From Tuctoria greenei (Eukaryota; Streptophyta; Magnoliopsida; Poales; Poaceae), in the NCBI GenBank assembly GCA_036927565.1, contig JAYESD010000010.1, positions 120,558,866 through 120,622,865 of the forward strand: 64,000 nt of DNA, read 5' to 3'. Position 1 is the stretch's first letter, and each line of letters opens with the position of its first letter. The notes under the pieces are model-generated. The model had not been told where the DNA came from, searched no databases, and saw only the letters and a program-made list of their open reading frames with translations. A program made the position numbers and the translations under genes. Below, piece by piece: positions 46,144-58,526 of the stretch.

Positions 46144-49100
46144 CTAAGCAACCGACACGTTGGCTCGAGTGGCTTCACCTTCTCCTTCGACGGGACCTTC
46201 AAGCACCGGGTCCAGAGGGAATTGGGGATCCCGATTGGTGTAGCACGTCAGCACATACTCTGCGACGTTCTCGCCAGGGATTGCCCCTCAACCTCCAACT
46301 GGTATGCAATGACGTCGCCCACCTTGGAGAGTTTGCTACCCGCCGAGCTCAACGCTTGCAACGCCAGGTCCGGCTGCGGCTCCGGATCATCCGGATGCAC
46401 GAGGTTGAAGCCCATTGGTGTCAGCGCGTCGTTGGCTTTGCTCAGGAACTCCCAAACCTGTAGGGAGTCCGCAGTCCTCAAGCCCTTCAATTCCTCCAAG
46501 GATCTTTTGGCCGCCGCCAGTTCAAAATTCTCGCGAGCAAGGCGCTCAACCTCTTTGGCATTTTGCTGAATCTTTTCAGCAACCTGCTTCTCGAGTCTGC
46601 CGAGCTCCTCCTCCCGGAGGTAGATCTTGTTCTGGCGGTCGACCAGGTCCTTCTCCCGGCCCCTAACTTTCTTCTCCCTGGCAGCGAGGGCACACTCTTG
46701 CTGGTAGAGTTCCTGCCCTCGCACCCAGGACTTCTCCTCCCCCTCAAGGCAACGCTCCTCCAACTTCTTGGTGCGTTCCTCGAGACCCTTGTCAACCAGA
46801 GCCACCTTTTCGGCGAGCTCCTCCTCCCTCCTCAAGACGTCATCCCACAGCTCTAGGAGTTTTTGCTCTTCATCTTCGAGCCTCTTCTCCCTCTCCTCAA
46901 GTGCCTCCCGGCGCTTGATGAGAGTAGTGTTAATGGCTTGAAGCCTTTCTTGGCGTTCATCAGCCGCACTATTAGCTGCCTTGGTCCGCTCATAAATGGC
47001 CTGGGATTGCGCGTCGAGGGCGTGAGTCAAGCTCTCCCTGTCATCCAATAATTTGCCCCAATATTCCAGGCGGACCTTCTCCTGCTTGATCCATTCTTTG
47101 CCATCTGCCAGCCGCGATTGCGCCAGCTTGGTCTCGAAGTAGAGCCGGTTATGCCACCGCCTAAGGGTTTGGCGCTCCTCTTCAAGAGCCTTGCTGTCGT
47201 GGTAGAACGCCAGCTGGACTTGACGCAGGCTGGAGCAAGCGTTGTCAATAGACAATGACAGGGGAATAGGTTCCGGACCTGCTGGGGTCTCCTCCGCTGG
47301 TTCCAGCGGCTTCTCGCTTACAAAAATTGGGTCCCACTCCACAAGAGTGGTCCCCTGAGCCTCCACGGCACTAGGGCCGTTCTCCGGGATAGCCTCAGTT
47401 GCCACCTAGGAGGGTCCCGCGGAAGAAGTTCCGACCTCCGGAAGTGGTTCCGAAGGTCCTGCCGCCAGGTCTTCATTTGCCCCCTCAGGCAGGGGGCCAG
47501 CGACTTCATCTGGGTACTCCGGCTCAGCAGCAGGCACCTCCGCCGACAACACTTCCGGAGTAGGGGCTACTTCCGGCTCCGGCCTGGGCCCCTCCTTCGC
47601 TGATGGCTCGAGTGTTGGCATCTCGACCACCATCGGTTCGAGTGCTGATGCCTCCGCAATAACCGGCCGTGAGGCCGGAGCTTCAACCTCAACCGGCTCG
47701 GGCGCCGGAAGGTCTTCAACTATAACCGGCTCTGCGGCCGGAGCTTGAGGTAGCCGGCTCAACCACCGGAGCTTCCTCCACATCCGGCTCACTTGCCGGG
47801 ACTTCAATAACCTCTGGCTCAACAACCGAGGCTTCGACAATTTCCGGCTCTGGGGCCGGAATTATTGCTTCATCCGGCTCAACGGCCAAAGCTTCCATCA
47901 TCTCAGCATCAAGACCCGGGGCTTCAACCTCCGAGGCAGGTGCCGCTGGCGCATCTTCTCTCCTGTTGTCCGGCGCTACCACGGGTGTCTCAGGGGATGA
48001 GTCAAGGTCCATGACCACGACAGCTGGCGCCGGAGCTGCCGCAGCTTCAGCCACCACTTGGGGCAGCACCGGGACAGGAACAGAAGCTTCCGCCCTCACA
48101 GCTTCAGCTGCTGTGGCTGAGGGTGGAGCCTCACTCCTCTTCTTGGGAACGCTGTGGATGATGGATGAAGAAACTTAAAAAATAGTTACTACAACAAAAC
48201 AAATGTCTGAGGTAAAGATTAAAAATTACCTCGGGAGGCTTCCGCACCAGCTTGCGCGGAACCACTTTCCCGGGCGTTCTGGGCTAACCATAGCTGCCGC
48301 CGGCGTGGAAGCTCCAGAGGGCCCCCCAGAACTCGTTGCAGCCACGGGCATTTCCTTAGTCGAGGCCCCCCTCGACCGGGAAGGACCTCCGGACCTAGAG
48401 GACTCAACTGGCCCTGGTGCTGGAGTCGCATGCCTGGAGCTAGCACCCCGGGAAGATGCCGCTGCGGGTATAGTCGCCGCAGGTGTAGAAGACCTCCCCC
48501 TCTGGGGAGAAGGAGCTGATGCAGAGGTTGTAGGCTTGACGGACCTTCCGTCGGCATGCTGCAGTTTCCTCTTCCCGCTCAAGGTTTCGTCCGTCGGCTC
48601 CTTGCCCTTGCCGACGACTTCGATCCTTGGCTTCGGGGCAGGGTCGGAGCCACCTTCGGAAGCCCCAGGGATCACCACCCTGGAGGTCGATCTTCTCTCG
48701 ATGACACCAAGGTCGTCAAGCACCGGCATCGTCCGCTGGAGCTCTCTGCTGAACTCTACTTCCACGTTCAGAGGGAGAAAAGCTGGTGGTGGGGTCAAGT
48801 CATCACCCGCGACATCGATGTCGTGCTGGAACTTCTTGAGATGGAACTCAAAGGTTGCCCCCGCCATCGCCCGGTCTCGACCCGGTCGTCGTCCATCACA
48901 CTGTTGAGGGCCCAAGCGAGTTTTTCTCTCCTCTTCAGCGGTGCCCACCTGTTGACCAAGAAATTGCAAAATACCGCCTGAGGAGTTAATCCTCCCTCCA
49001 CGCACTGGCGGATCCTGGTCGGAGCAGGGTTGAAGGCATCCGACAGCACCGGAGCTTCACTCCAGACTGCAGTGTCGATATTGGGGAGGCCTTCGGGCAG

Positions 49101-49665
49101 CTCCAGCTTCTCGTGCTCCTCCATCCGGAAGACTATACAATCCTTATTCCAATCATCCCACTTTCCAGAGGGAAACGACCGGAGGTACTTGAATGGGCAC
49201 TTCTTGCGCTTCACGAAGTAGTAGAAGCCAAGATACTCATTACTCCTACCGGTGGTATGGACGGTGAAGAAGGTCCGGAAAGTTCAATGCAGGGGGGATG
49301 CCCACCCACATTTCACAGAAGTGGACGAAGACAGACACAAGAAGAATGGAGTGGGGGCCAAGGTGGTACAGCTGCAGACCATAAAAGTCTAGCAGCATCA
49401 AGAAAAAGGAGGAAAAAGGTGGGATCAACCCCACCATGGCGTATGAAGAGAAGTACACCATCTCGCCGGCGTGCTCCTTCTCGAATGGGAGCTCTCCCCC
49501 GGCGCGGACCAGGCGGTTGAAGAAGTCCGGGGACCATCCCATGAGGGCCCAGACCTTCTTCAGGTCACCTTCAGTCCTCAAACGTCTCTCGCGGAGACCC
49601 AACTCCATCGCGGCAAAACGAGGCAAGAGAGGAAAAGCAAGCACAAGTTGGGAGTTTGAGCGCAA
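46144..49665 (-). pseudogene. Antisense gene of the Tat-clade element (Transposase_28-like, coiled coil), probable intron
   Basis: Read on the minus strand. The N-terminal block (49665-49246) has the pattern of the putative gypsy-type transposon family PF04195 (SSYAMVGLIPPFSSFF, then FVHFCEMWVGIPP). After a frameshift, the next block (49214-48870) has YLRSFPSGKWDDWNKDCIVF. A Ser/Pro/Ala-rich middle has many Glu-Pro repeats. A coiled coil of about 300 residues follows (47200-46400), and the C-terminus ends near 46144. A GT...AG interval at 48229-48152 (78 bases) looks like an intron, and its removal keeps the frame. Damage: frameshifts near 49240, 48880, 47750 and 46260, and TAG at 47406-47408. 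Function is unknown; inverted ORFs of this type are known in Tat-group elements. Confidence 0.7.
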
Positions 49666-50140
49666 GATCAGATGAGAGGCGTAAAGAACCCCATACGGTG
49701 TGCGCTTTCCTTCTTAAGTAAGCCCTTGCAACGCTTGGATGGAAACCGCAAGGAAGTCGAAGATACTACTCAAAATTTCCACCATGCCGATGACAAGAGG
49801 GCCCAGGACCACCCTGACGATCAAGTCGAGGTTCTTACCCATGCGAACGATTGTCATCACGAGGCGGGAAGCCCGAAGGCGGCGGCCTGACAAGGCGCGC
49901 GGAACCGATACGATTTTCGTATCGGGAACCGACGACCTTCAATTGCGTGAGATCCGCACGCCAAAGATCTCATTTGCCGTACACGGGATATGCCACGCGG
50001 CGAGGATTTAACTCCAAACTATTGCCAACGGCACATCCGAAGACCTTTGAAGACTCAGTTCAAAAGTCGAAGGATGGACCCACCTCCAGCGGAATGACCT
50101 CACCCAAGGGGTCTCCTCCAGAGGTGGGCCCAGGGGCCAC
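49666..50140 (+). other. 3' internal region and polypurine tract of the Tat-clade element
   Basis: It probably holds the promoter of the antisense gene, by position only. The end, GAGGTGGGCCCAGGGGCCAC at 50121-50140, is purine-rich and directly before the 3' LTR, so it is the polypurine tract. Confidence 0.7.
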
Positions 50141-50994
50141 TGTCGGTACCCTGGGAACCGTATACCCCTTGAGATTGCAAAGATCTCAAGGGAATGTCAT
50201 CTACTTGATTTGAAGACCTTCGGAGGCCCACATGTTAGACATAACCGGACCCGCTTCCCCGACATGGTTAGTCCCAGGGTCGCCACGTGTACTATCAAAC
50301 CGGAGCTACCGCCCACAAGGGGGAAGCTCCGGGCTATGTAGCATAATGGCACCGCCGGACCTAACCCCAGACCGAGGTAAGCTCCGGAACTAACACGTGT
50401 TAGGTGGCACCAGACCTATCTGTTCCCCACAGTATGCTCCAGAGCTGCCACATGTCCAACCGTCGGATCTTCAGCCTCTAACCTCCGGAAGACTCTACAA
50501 CGGCTCCGGATCTTCAAAGGGGAATCAAGGACTTCAAGGCCTGATTAAGTGTCATTAATACTATGTTAATGACACACGATCGGACGACCTTAATTACCAG
50601 TAACGGTGCCGTCAAAGCCCGTAACTCGGTTACTAAGGGTAATTAAGCGCATCAAATGTGTATCAATATTAGTAACCGCCGGGGCCACATGTCGGGCCAG
50701 GCTAACTTGTAACAGCCTGTCCTTATACTATAAAAGGACAGGACGACGATACATAGAGGAGGATCTGATCTGACCTGCTCTAATCTGACCTAGGCACCCA
50801 TACTCCCAATACATCAACAACACACCCCGTGGAGTAGGGTATTACGCTCAGGCGGCCCGAACCACGTAAACCTTCGTGTCTCCCGCGCCATTTTACATAT
50901 CACCTTCTTGAATCTCCGCGTGCCCACACCGAACCTCAAACTCCTCTAACACTTTAGTAGTGTCGGGAGATCTGCCGGATCAAAACCACCGACA
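50141..50994 (+). repeat. 3' LTR of the Tat-clade element (854 bp)
   Basis: TGTCGGTACC to ACCACCGACA, colinear with 37992-38845, without length change and with only base substitutions. Confidence 0.93.
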
Positions 50995-50999
50995 GAGGT
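50995..50999 (+). other. Target-site duplication GAGGT, right copy (Tat-clade element)
   Basis: Same five bases as 37987-37991. Confidence 0.93.
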
Positions 51000-51066
51000 G
51001 GTCTCCCACACGCTCAGGCAAGGTAAGCATAGGTGACTTGTAGTGGTGGTTCACTATGTCACCGTC

Positions 51067-51071
51067 CTTGG
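51067..51071 (+). other. Target-site duplication CTTGG, left copy (CRM-like element)
   Basis: CTTGG precedes TGATAT at 51072 and recurs at 58522-58526. Confidence 0.93.
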
Positions 51072-51929
51072 TGATATGGGATTTAGGCCCGATCTTCCGA
51101 AAGGTAATGGGTAAGTCGATTGATGGAGATCTCGACGTTGATGATCCGAGGCTCTCGAGTAGAACACGAAAAACCCCTGCAATCACTACACCACTGCTCT
51201 GTTGGTTATCAACCATGCTGCACACGATTGACCTCGCCAAGAAGGCTAATCCCTGCAAGTGCAACCGATAACACAAGCAAGAACGTAGGAGACACGATCT
51301 GAAATCGCGAAGTTGGGGTTTCATAAACCGTAGAGCGGAGATATTATTGATCTAAGCAAAACCCACCAAATATGGCCGGCGGCTGCAGTATTTAAAGGCT
51401 AGGGTTTTGACAAACACGATTAGATGTGTCCCTAATGGACTCTTACGGGATACAAGGCCCAAATGCCCGACTTGGTAGCGCAGCACCAGACAGAAATCTG
51501 GACTCGACTTGCTTTGACGATTCCCAATGACTTCGGAGGGATTTTGAGGTGGGACAAGAACCATTGGAAAGTTTATCTTCTCCTCTTTCTGTGCATATGT
51601 AGAACATCGAAAACGGAGTCCGTATGCCTCTTGGACATCCGTTTTAAGGTGGACTGCTCCTGAGCACTCCGAGTTGAACTCGAGTCCAAGTTGTAAACTG
51701 TTTCCATCAACTTGTGGACGTCCCAGCTGGTTCTCCATGCTCCCAAGGCCTCTTTCCTTCCCTATTATTCCTAATAACAATTAAATCATCACATAGCAAT
51801 CTATTTTCAAACTCACATGCAAATGAAGTTAGGAACGAATTCACCTGCTGATTTATTAACCGTGCTCGTGCTCTTGTGATTGGTCGTTGCAGTTCAATGT
51901 GTGTCTCCGCTGTTGTGATGTCCTCATCA
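51072..51929 (-). repeat. 3' LTR of the CRM-like element (858 bp)
   Basis: Plus-strand reading TGATATGGGATTTAGG to GATGTCCTCATCA. Its right-hand 223 bp also encode the end of the polyprotein (stop at 51707). Confidence 0.92.
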
Positions 51930-54900
51930 TCCCCCCCCTCTTGAATTGGAGTCGTCCTCAACTCAAGTTCATCTTCTTCTCCCAAATACGGTCGCAAATC
52001 TGAAATGTTAAATGTAGGACTAACCCCAAAATCGGGAGGCAATTCAAGCTTATATGCATTATCATTAATCTTTTCAACAATCTTAAAAGGACCAGTAGCT
52101 CGTGGCATAAGTTTAGATTTCCTCAAGTCAGAGAATCGCTCTTTTCTCAAGTGTAACCACACCAAATCACCCAGTTCAAGTTTTACTTCCTTTCTACCTT
52201 TACTACCTGCAATCCTATACTTCTCATTCATCTTTTCAATATTTTTCTTTGTAGTTTCATGCATCTTAAGAATGAATTCAGATCGTTGTGTAGCATCCAA
52301 ATTTATTGTTTCAGAAGGAGGCAAAGGTAGTAAATCAATAGGAGCACTGGGATTGAAACCATACACTACCTGGAATGGACTTACCTTTGTCGTGGAGTGA
52401 ACGGATCTGTTGTAAGCAAATTCTATATGTGGTAAACACTCCTCCCACAACTTCAAATTTGTTTTTAAGACAGCCCGCAACATAGTGGATAAGGTACGAT
52501 TAACTACCTCGGTTTGTCCATCCGTTTGTGGGTGACATGTAGTTGAAAACAGCAACTTTGTTCCCAATTTATACCACAAAGTTCTCCAAAAATGACTTAA
52601 AAATTTTGCATCACGATCACAAACAATGGTATTTGGCACACCATGCAAACGAACAATTTCCGTGATAAATAAATCAACAATGTGTGAGGCATTATCATTC
52701 TTATGACAAGGTATAAAGTGTGACATTTTGGAGAAACGATCAACGACTACAAAAATACTATCCCTCCCCCTCTTAGTCCTAGGCAATCCCAAAACAAAGT
52801 CCATAGAAATATCCTCCCAAGGTACACTAGGAACAGAAAGAGACATATAAAGACCATGTGGGTTAAGGCGAGACTTAGATTTATTGCAAGTAGTGCATGG
52901 TGACACGTAGCGCTCGACGTCACGCCTCATCTTTGGCAAAAAGAAATGTGTGGACAGCACGTCTTCAGTTTTCTTCACTCCAAAATGTCCCATCAAACCT
53001 CCTCCATGTGCTTCCTACAAAAGTAATAAACGAACGGAGCTAGCTGGAATGCATAGCTTGTTAGCACGATAGAGGAGACCCTCTTGCAGCACATATTTAT
53101 TCCAAGTTCTTCCTTCTCTACAATTTTCAAAAGCATTTTTGAAGTCCAAATCAGTAGGATATAATGCTTTTATTGTTTCCAAACCAAATATTTTATGATC
53201 AAGTTGGGACAGCATGGTATAACGCCTAGATAATGCATCGGCAATGACATTTTCCTTCCCTTTCTTATGCTTAATGATGTATGGAAACGACTCTATGAAC
53301 TCAATCCATTTAGCATGTCGTTTATTCAGATTGGTTTGACACTTAAGATACTTCAATGATTCATGATCGGAATGTATGACAAACTCCTTAGACCAAAGAT
53401 AATGTTGCCAAGTTTGTAATACTCGCACTAAGGCATACAATTCCTTATCATAAGTGGAATAATTCAGAGAAGGACCATGAAGTTTTTCACTAAAGAAATC
53501 AACGGTTTCACCTCCTTGTATGAGAACGCCTCCAATACCAATGTCGCTTGCATCACATTCTAGCTCAAAGGTCTTGTCAAAATCAGGAAGTTGTAGCAAT
53601 GGTGCTTGTGTAAGCTTCAATTTGAGAGCATCAAAAGCTTGTTGCTGCTGTTCGCCCCATCGAAATGGCACTCCCTTCTTTGTTAACTCATGTAGAGGTG
53701 CTGCAATGGTGCTGAAATCCCGCACAAAGCGCCGATAAAAACCTGCAAGACCAAGAAAACTACGAACCTGCGTGACGGTTGTTGGGGCTGGCCAGCTAGT
53801 GATTGCTTCAATTTTTGCCTCATCCATCTCAATTCCTTGCGAGGAAACGACATAGCCAAGAAACGAGACCCGATTGGTGCAAAAGACGCACTTTTCGAGG
53901 TTACCAAACAAACGTGCATCTCTTAAAACAGTAAAAACAACACGTAAATGATCAAGATGCTCATCATATGACTTGCTGTAAATGAGGATATCATCGAAGT
54001 AAACCACCACAAATAGTCCAATGAAAGCACGTAAACCTCGTTCATTAAACGCATAAAGGTACTGGGTGCATTAGTTAAACCAAAAGTCATGACTAACCAC
54101 TCATAAAGTCCAAACTTGGTTTTAAATGCAATTTTCCATTCATCTCCTAGTGCCATTCTAATTTGGTGGTAACCACTACACAAGTCAATTTTTGTGAAAA
54201 TGATAGCACCACTCAATTCATCAAGCATGTCATCTAAGCGAGGAATAGGATAACGATATCGAATGGTGATGTTATTAATTGCTCGACAATCAACACACAT
54301 GCACCAACTACCTCTTTCTTAGGAACCAAAAGAACAAGAATGAAACAAGGGCTAAGGCTTTCACGAATGTACCCGCGGTCCAAAAGATCTTGGACTTGTC
54401 GCTGAATTTCCTTAGTTTCCTGTGGATTCGCCCTGTATGCTGCACGATTTGGCAAACTTGCTCCTGGAATCAAATCGATCTTGTGTTCAATGCCTCTCAT
54501 CGGTGGTAAACCAGGGGGTAACTCGGAGAGAAACACATCCTCAAACTCCTGCAAAAGGCTAGCAACAGCAGTGGGCAATGCAATAGACAATTCATGAAGT
54601 GAAAACATGGCTTCTTTGCAAACTAAAGCATAACACATCCCCTTAGCATCGAATAAATCAGCAAGGTCAGATTTAGTTGCGAGCAACGATGGTGATTTTA
54701 ACTTAATGACTTGCTGTTTTTCAGATTCTAATTTTGTTGCTTTGCCATCACGAATTTTACTCTTCTCAAAATGCACAATTTCAGCAGGCGTCATGGGGAG
54801 CAAAGTGATTTTCTTTCCATTATGCGTGAGAGTATATTTATTAGTTCTACCATGATGAATAGCGTCTGTATCAAATTCCCAAGGATGACCCAATAAAAGA

Positions 54901-56411
54901 GAAAAAGCATCCATAGGCACGACATCAAAATCAGCAAAGTCATGGTAAGAACCAATTGAAAAATGTATTCTCGCTGTTTGTGTTACCCGAACCTTATCGT
55001 TGTTGTTGAACCATTGAATGTGGTAAGGATGAGGGTGTGCTCTTGTTGTCAAACCAAGTTTCTTGATGACGTCCGTGTTTACCAAGTTATTGCAGCTACC
55101 TCCATCAATTATAGTGTGTACACGGCAATCCTTGACAATGAGAAACATGTGGAAGAGGTTGTGTCGTTGTAGCTTGTCATCAGTCTCCACTTTGGAGCTC
55201 AAGGCACGCTGCACAATGATGCTCCTATAGTTCTCTGTTGCCGCTGTACCAAGTACCTCTTCTTTGGTGTGTTCGTTATTTGGATCTGTAAAGTTAGTAG
55301 CAAGAGAATGTTCATCGTCAACATCCGAAGTACTATCATACCCGCCATCGTCGCGTGCTATGTATGTTCGTTTGCTCGGGCAATCTCTCATCATATGACC
55401 AAGTCCCTGGCAGCGGTGACACTTACTGTCGGAAGAACGACCTGTAGGAGTGGACAAAGAAGGCTTGAATGATGTTGCCTTGCTGCCCTCTGGCACGTGA
55501 GAAGGTGGAGCAGCAGGTACAATTCGTTGGCCGCCATTGGATGGTGTAGTCACTGCACAGGGGGTCGAAGATGGTGCTGTTTTGGATGGTGTGGGAGTCG
55601 AACGCGGCGTGAAGTTGCTCCTTGTGCGTTGTTGCTGTTGTTGTCGGCCCTGCAATTCTTTTTCTGCCAACATAGCAAGCTGAAACAATCTGTTAACAAT
55701 ATCATATTCCTTGTAATCAACAATGTCCTGAATTTCACGCCTCAACCCCCCATAAAAACGAGTTATTTTATCATCCATGTCTTCTACTACACCACAACGC
55801 ATCATACCCTTTTGCAACTCTTGATAATACTCCTCTACGGACATGTTACCTTGGTCTAAGCGCTGCAATTTTTTGCGAAGGTCCCGCTGAAAAGATGGAG
55901 GAACAAATGGAACATGCATAGCTTCCTTTAATCTCTCCCATGTTGTAGGATCAGTTCTAGTTTTAACAAGTTCATTCCACCATATGATAGCAACGTACTT
56001 AAACTCACTCATGGCTTGACGAACTCTATGTTGTTTAGGAACAAGATGGGAATTAAATTTTTGCTCTACTGTCATCTCCCAATCAAAATAAGCCTCAACA
56101 TCATAAGCACTAGAAAAAGAGGGTATAGTAAATTTCACTTTAGCAAAAGGATCATCAGGAGGATGATTATTACCTCCCATACCTCGACGATAGAGTGGCT
56201 ATTTGTGATCTTCCAGTTCATCATAAGCATTGTCTTCTTGTCTTCCAGCAAGAGGCAACCGAGCCTCAAAAGTATTCAACCGAAGAGCAAGGTCATCAAG
56301 TTTGCGAGTCAAGTTCGCCAATGACTCCTCTGTTGCTGCGTTCATGGTCTTCATCATATCACGTAACTCAGCATGTTGAACACATTCGTCATCATCGTCT
56401 TCTCCTGCCAT
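51707..56411 (-). pseudogene. Gag-pol polyprotein of the CRM-like element, lightly damaged
   Basis: The start is MAGEDDDDECVQH at 56411. Gag has a capsid domain (near 56080-55760, AIIWWNELVKTR) and one CCHC knuckle, CHRCQGLGHMMRDC, near 55420. The protease region has the active-site motif IIDGGSCNNLV near 55110. RT has SGYHQIRM and YFDDILIYS near 54000. RNase H has ELECDASDIGIGG and VIHSDHESLKYL. Integrase has the zinc region (CTTCNKSKS), MDFVLGLP, VCDRDAKF and DGQTEVVNRTL, so D, D and E are kept. Damage: TAG 56199-56201, frameshifts near 54310 and 53990, and a stop at 53015-53017 where a Gln codon is expected. The C-terminus continues past the polypurine tract into the 3' LTR, as in CRM elements, where this tail is linked to centromere targeting. 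Confidence 0.9.
51930..51943 (-). other. Polypurine tract of the CRM-like element
   Basis: On the minus strand CAAGAGGGGGGGA abuts the 3' LTR start (TGATGAGG). It is also translated as part of the polyprotein. Confidence 0.8.
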
Positions 56412-57640
56412 TGTTAGTAGGAAAACAAAAGACAACAAGAATATGTTATCCCTATCAACTACAGTGACAATGTGAAAGGTGGAAGAAAACAATCTCTCTC
56501 GCTCAAGTGTCTTACCACGCTCTTACAAGTGTTCTTACCGACACAACAGGTGGTGTGGACGGTGAGATGAACCAATGAAGCGTGGGGTGTTTGCAAAGGT
56601 ACCTGTTATGCTCAAGAGAAAGGTGGAGCTTGGATGGCACAATATGGTGGCTAATAAGCAAAAAATCGTTAACAGGTAAACAAAGTTGAATAAGTATTCA
56701 ATGTAGGAAACTGTTGCTGGTCAACCAAGTGCCCTAGAGCCTAGCACAAACAAGGAAGTATCAAGGAAAAAGAAAAGACAGAATGATATAGCCAACAAAA
56801 CAGCACCAAGTGGTATAGGCCAATCGCTTTAATATGCGTGCTCTTCACTATTTTTTTTCTTTTTTTTTGTAATATTTTTTTGATATTTTTTCTTTACTCA
56901 GGAGCACAAATATAGGAAGCACACAAATTTGCAGCTCAATTGGATGTAATACGCGACCTATAGAAAATCAAGAATATTCTTTAAAATTCATGCTGAAACT
57001 TCGGAGGCCGGATAACCTATCTTCTGAGGAGAATTTGGGCAATCTAGTTTCGCCGAACGCGGCTATGCTGCGGAAAATCAGATGCAAAATTTCGTGTAGA
57101 TGAATCTGAAAAAAAAATTGCTTGATATCGAGTTCGTATGCGAAAGTTATGGCCGTTTAAAGGTAGGTTGTCCGAGTTACGATTTATGAATGTTGATTCC
57201 AACTCGGTTTGGGAACAAAACTCGCAATCGGATATGAAAACGATCGGAAATTTGCACAGCAACTAATGGGGTGGTGTGTGATGATTCAAGGATGAGTGGC
57301 ACAAAGGTTTGTCACCTAATCTAGGGATGGCGATGCAAGAGTTCACGCAAGGCGGCTAGATAGGGCAAACCGATGAACGTGGTGGATCGGTTTGTTATTT
57401 AGGGATTGTGGAATAGGTGTCGAGCAGTAAGAAAACAAGGACAAAACACGATAACTAGGACCCAAAACACAAAGCTAAACTAGCAACAAGACTCGACCAC
57501 ACGAATGCAAACTCAACAATGCAAACTGAAAAACGAAACTGCAGGCACTAATTTTTTGTGGCTTTTCTGTGGACTCTAGGTACGAAACCAAATTGATCTA
57601 ATGGAAGTAAAACAATGATACCTCACGGGCAACCTGGAAA
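56412..57640 (-). other. 5' untranslated region of the CRM-like element
   Basis: About 1.2 kb between the PBS and gag. A short upstream frame joins the gag ATG but adds no known motif. A T-rich run lies near 56850-56895. No gene seen. Confidence 0.7.
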
Positions 57641-57650
57641 TCTGATACCA
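57641..57650 (-). other. Primer-binding site of the CRM-like element
   Basis: TGGTATCAGA on the minus strand, two bases after the LTR end, is complementary to the 3' end of initiator tRNA-Met over 10 bases. Confidence 0.85.
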
Positions 57651-57652
57651 AT

Positions 57653-58521
57653 TGATAGGGGATTTAGGCCCGATCTTCCGAAAGGTAATGGGTAAGTCGA
57701 TTGATGGAGATCTCGACGTTGATGATCCGAGGCTCTCGAGTAGAACACGAAAAACCCCAACAATCACTACACCACTGCTCTGTTGGTTATCAACCGTGCT
57801 GCATATGATTGACCTCGCTAAGAAGGCTAATCTCTGCAAGTGCAACCGAGAACACAAGCAAGAACATAGGAGACACGATCTGAAATCGCGAAGTTGGGGT
57901 TTCACAAACCGTAGAATGGCGATATTATTGATCTAAGCAAAACCCACCAAATATGGCTGGCGGCTGCAGTACTTAAAGGCTAGGTTCAGACAAACACGAT
58001 TAGACGCTTCCCTAATGGACTCTTACGGGATACAAGGCCCAAAGGACCAACTCAGTGGCGCAGCACCAGACAGAAATCTGAACTCGACTTGTTTCGACGA
58101 TTCCCAATGACTCCTGAGGAATTTTGAGGTGGGACCAGAACCATTGGAAAGTTTATCTTATCCTCTTTCCGTTCATATGTATAACGTCAAAAACAGAGTC
58201 TGTATGCCTCTTGGGCGTCCATTTTAAGATGGACTGCTCCTGGACTCCGAGTTGAACTCGAGTCCGAGTTGTAAACTGTTTCCATCAACTTATGGACGTC
58301 CCAGCTGGTTCTTCACGCTCCCAAGGCCTCTTTCCTTCACTTGTTGATCTTATCCATTATTCCTAAAAACAATTAAATCATCACATAACAATCTATTCTC
58401 AAACTCACATGCAAATGAAGTTAGGAACGAATTCACCTGCTGATTTATTAACCGTGCTCGTGCTCTTGTGATTGGTCCTTGCAGTTCAATGTGCGTCTCC
58501 GCTGTTGTGATGTCCTCATCA
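57653..58521 (-). repeat. 5' LTR of the CRM-like element (869 bp)
   Basis: Plus-strand reading TGATAGGGGATTTAGG to GATGTCCTCATCA. It differs from the 3' LTR by scattered substitutions and small indels, including a short extra stretch near 58340. Confidence 0.92.
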
Positions 58522-58526
58522 CTTGG
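58522..58526 (+). other. Target-site duplication CTTGG, right copy (CRM-like element)
   Basis: Same five bases as 51067-51071. Confidence 0.93.

Larger units (their letters stand above)
37992..50994 (+). mobile_element. Complete Ty3/Gypsy element, Tat clade (RIRE2-like), 13.0 kb
   Basis: Two 854-bp LTRs, a perfect 5-bp TSD, a PBS, gag-protease-RT-RNase H-second RNase H-integrase on the plus strand, a long antisense gene in the 3' half and a polypurine tract are present. The second RNase H-like domain before integrase and the inverted ORF point to the non-chromovirus Tat/Retand group. By eye the LTRs differ at roughly thirty positions (about 3-4 per cent), so the insertion is fairly young although pol has many stops. 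Confidence 0.93.
50995..51071 (-). pseudogene. Middle piece of the split coding remnant
   Basis: This short piece lies between the Tat-clade element and the CRM-like element. On the minus strand it encodes KDGDIVNHHYKSPMLTLPE and continues without break into 37991-37849 on one side and 58608-58527 on the other. See 37588-37991. Confidence 0.5.
51072..58521 (-). mobile_element. Complete Ty3/Gypsy chromovirus, CRM-like, 7.45 kb
   Basis: Minus strand: 5' LTR, PBS, one gag-pol polyprotein, polypurine tract and 3' LTR, with a perfect 5-bp TSD. Total size, LTR size (858 and 869 bp) and above all a polyprotein that runs about 220 bp into the 3' LTR fit the CRM (centromeric retrotransposon) clade. 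No chromodomain of the usual chromovirus type is visible. The clade call is an inference; the Gypsy identity is certain. Confidence 0.88.

Noticed and set aside
55497..55859. Plus-strand ORF inside the CRM-like element
   Set aside because: It is the shadow of the minus-strand gag frame, with no motif of its own.
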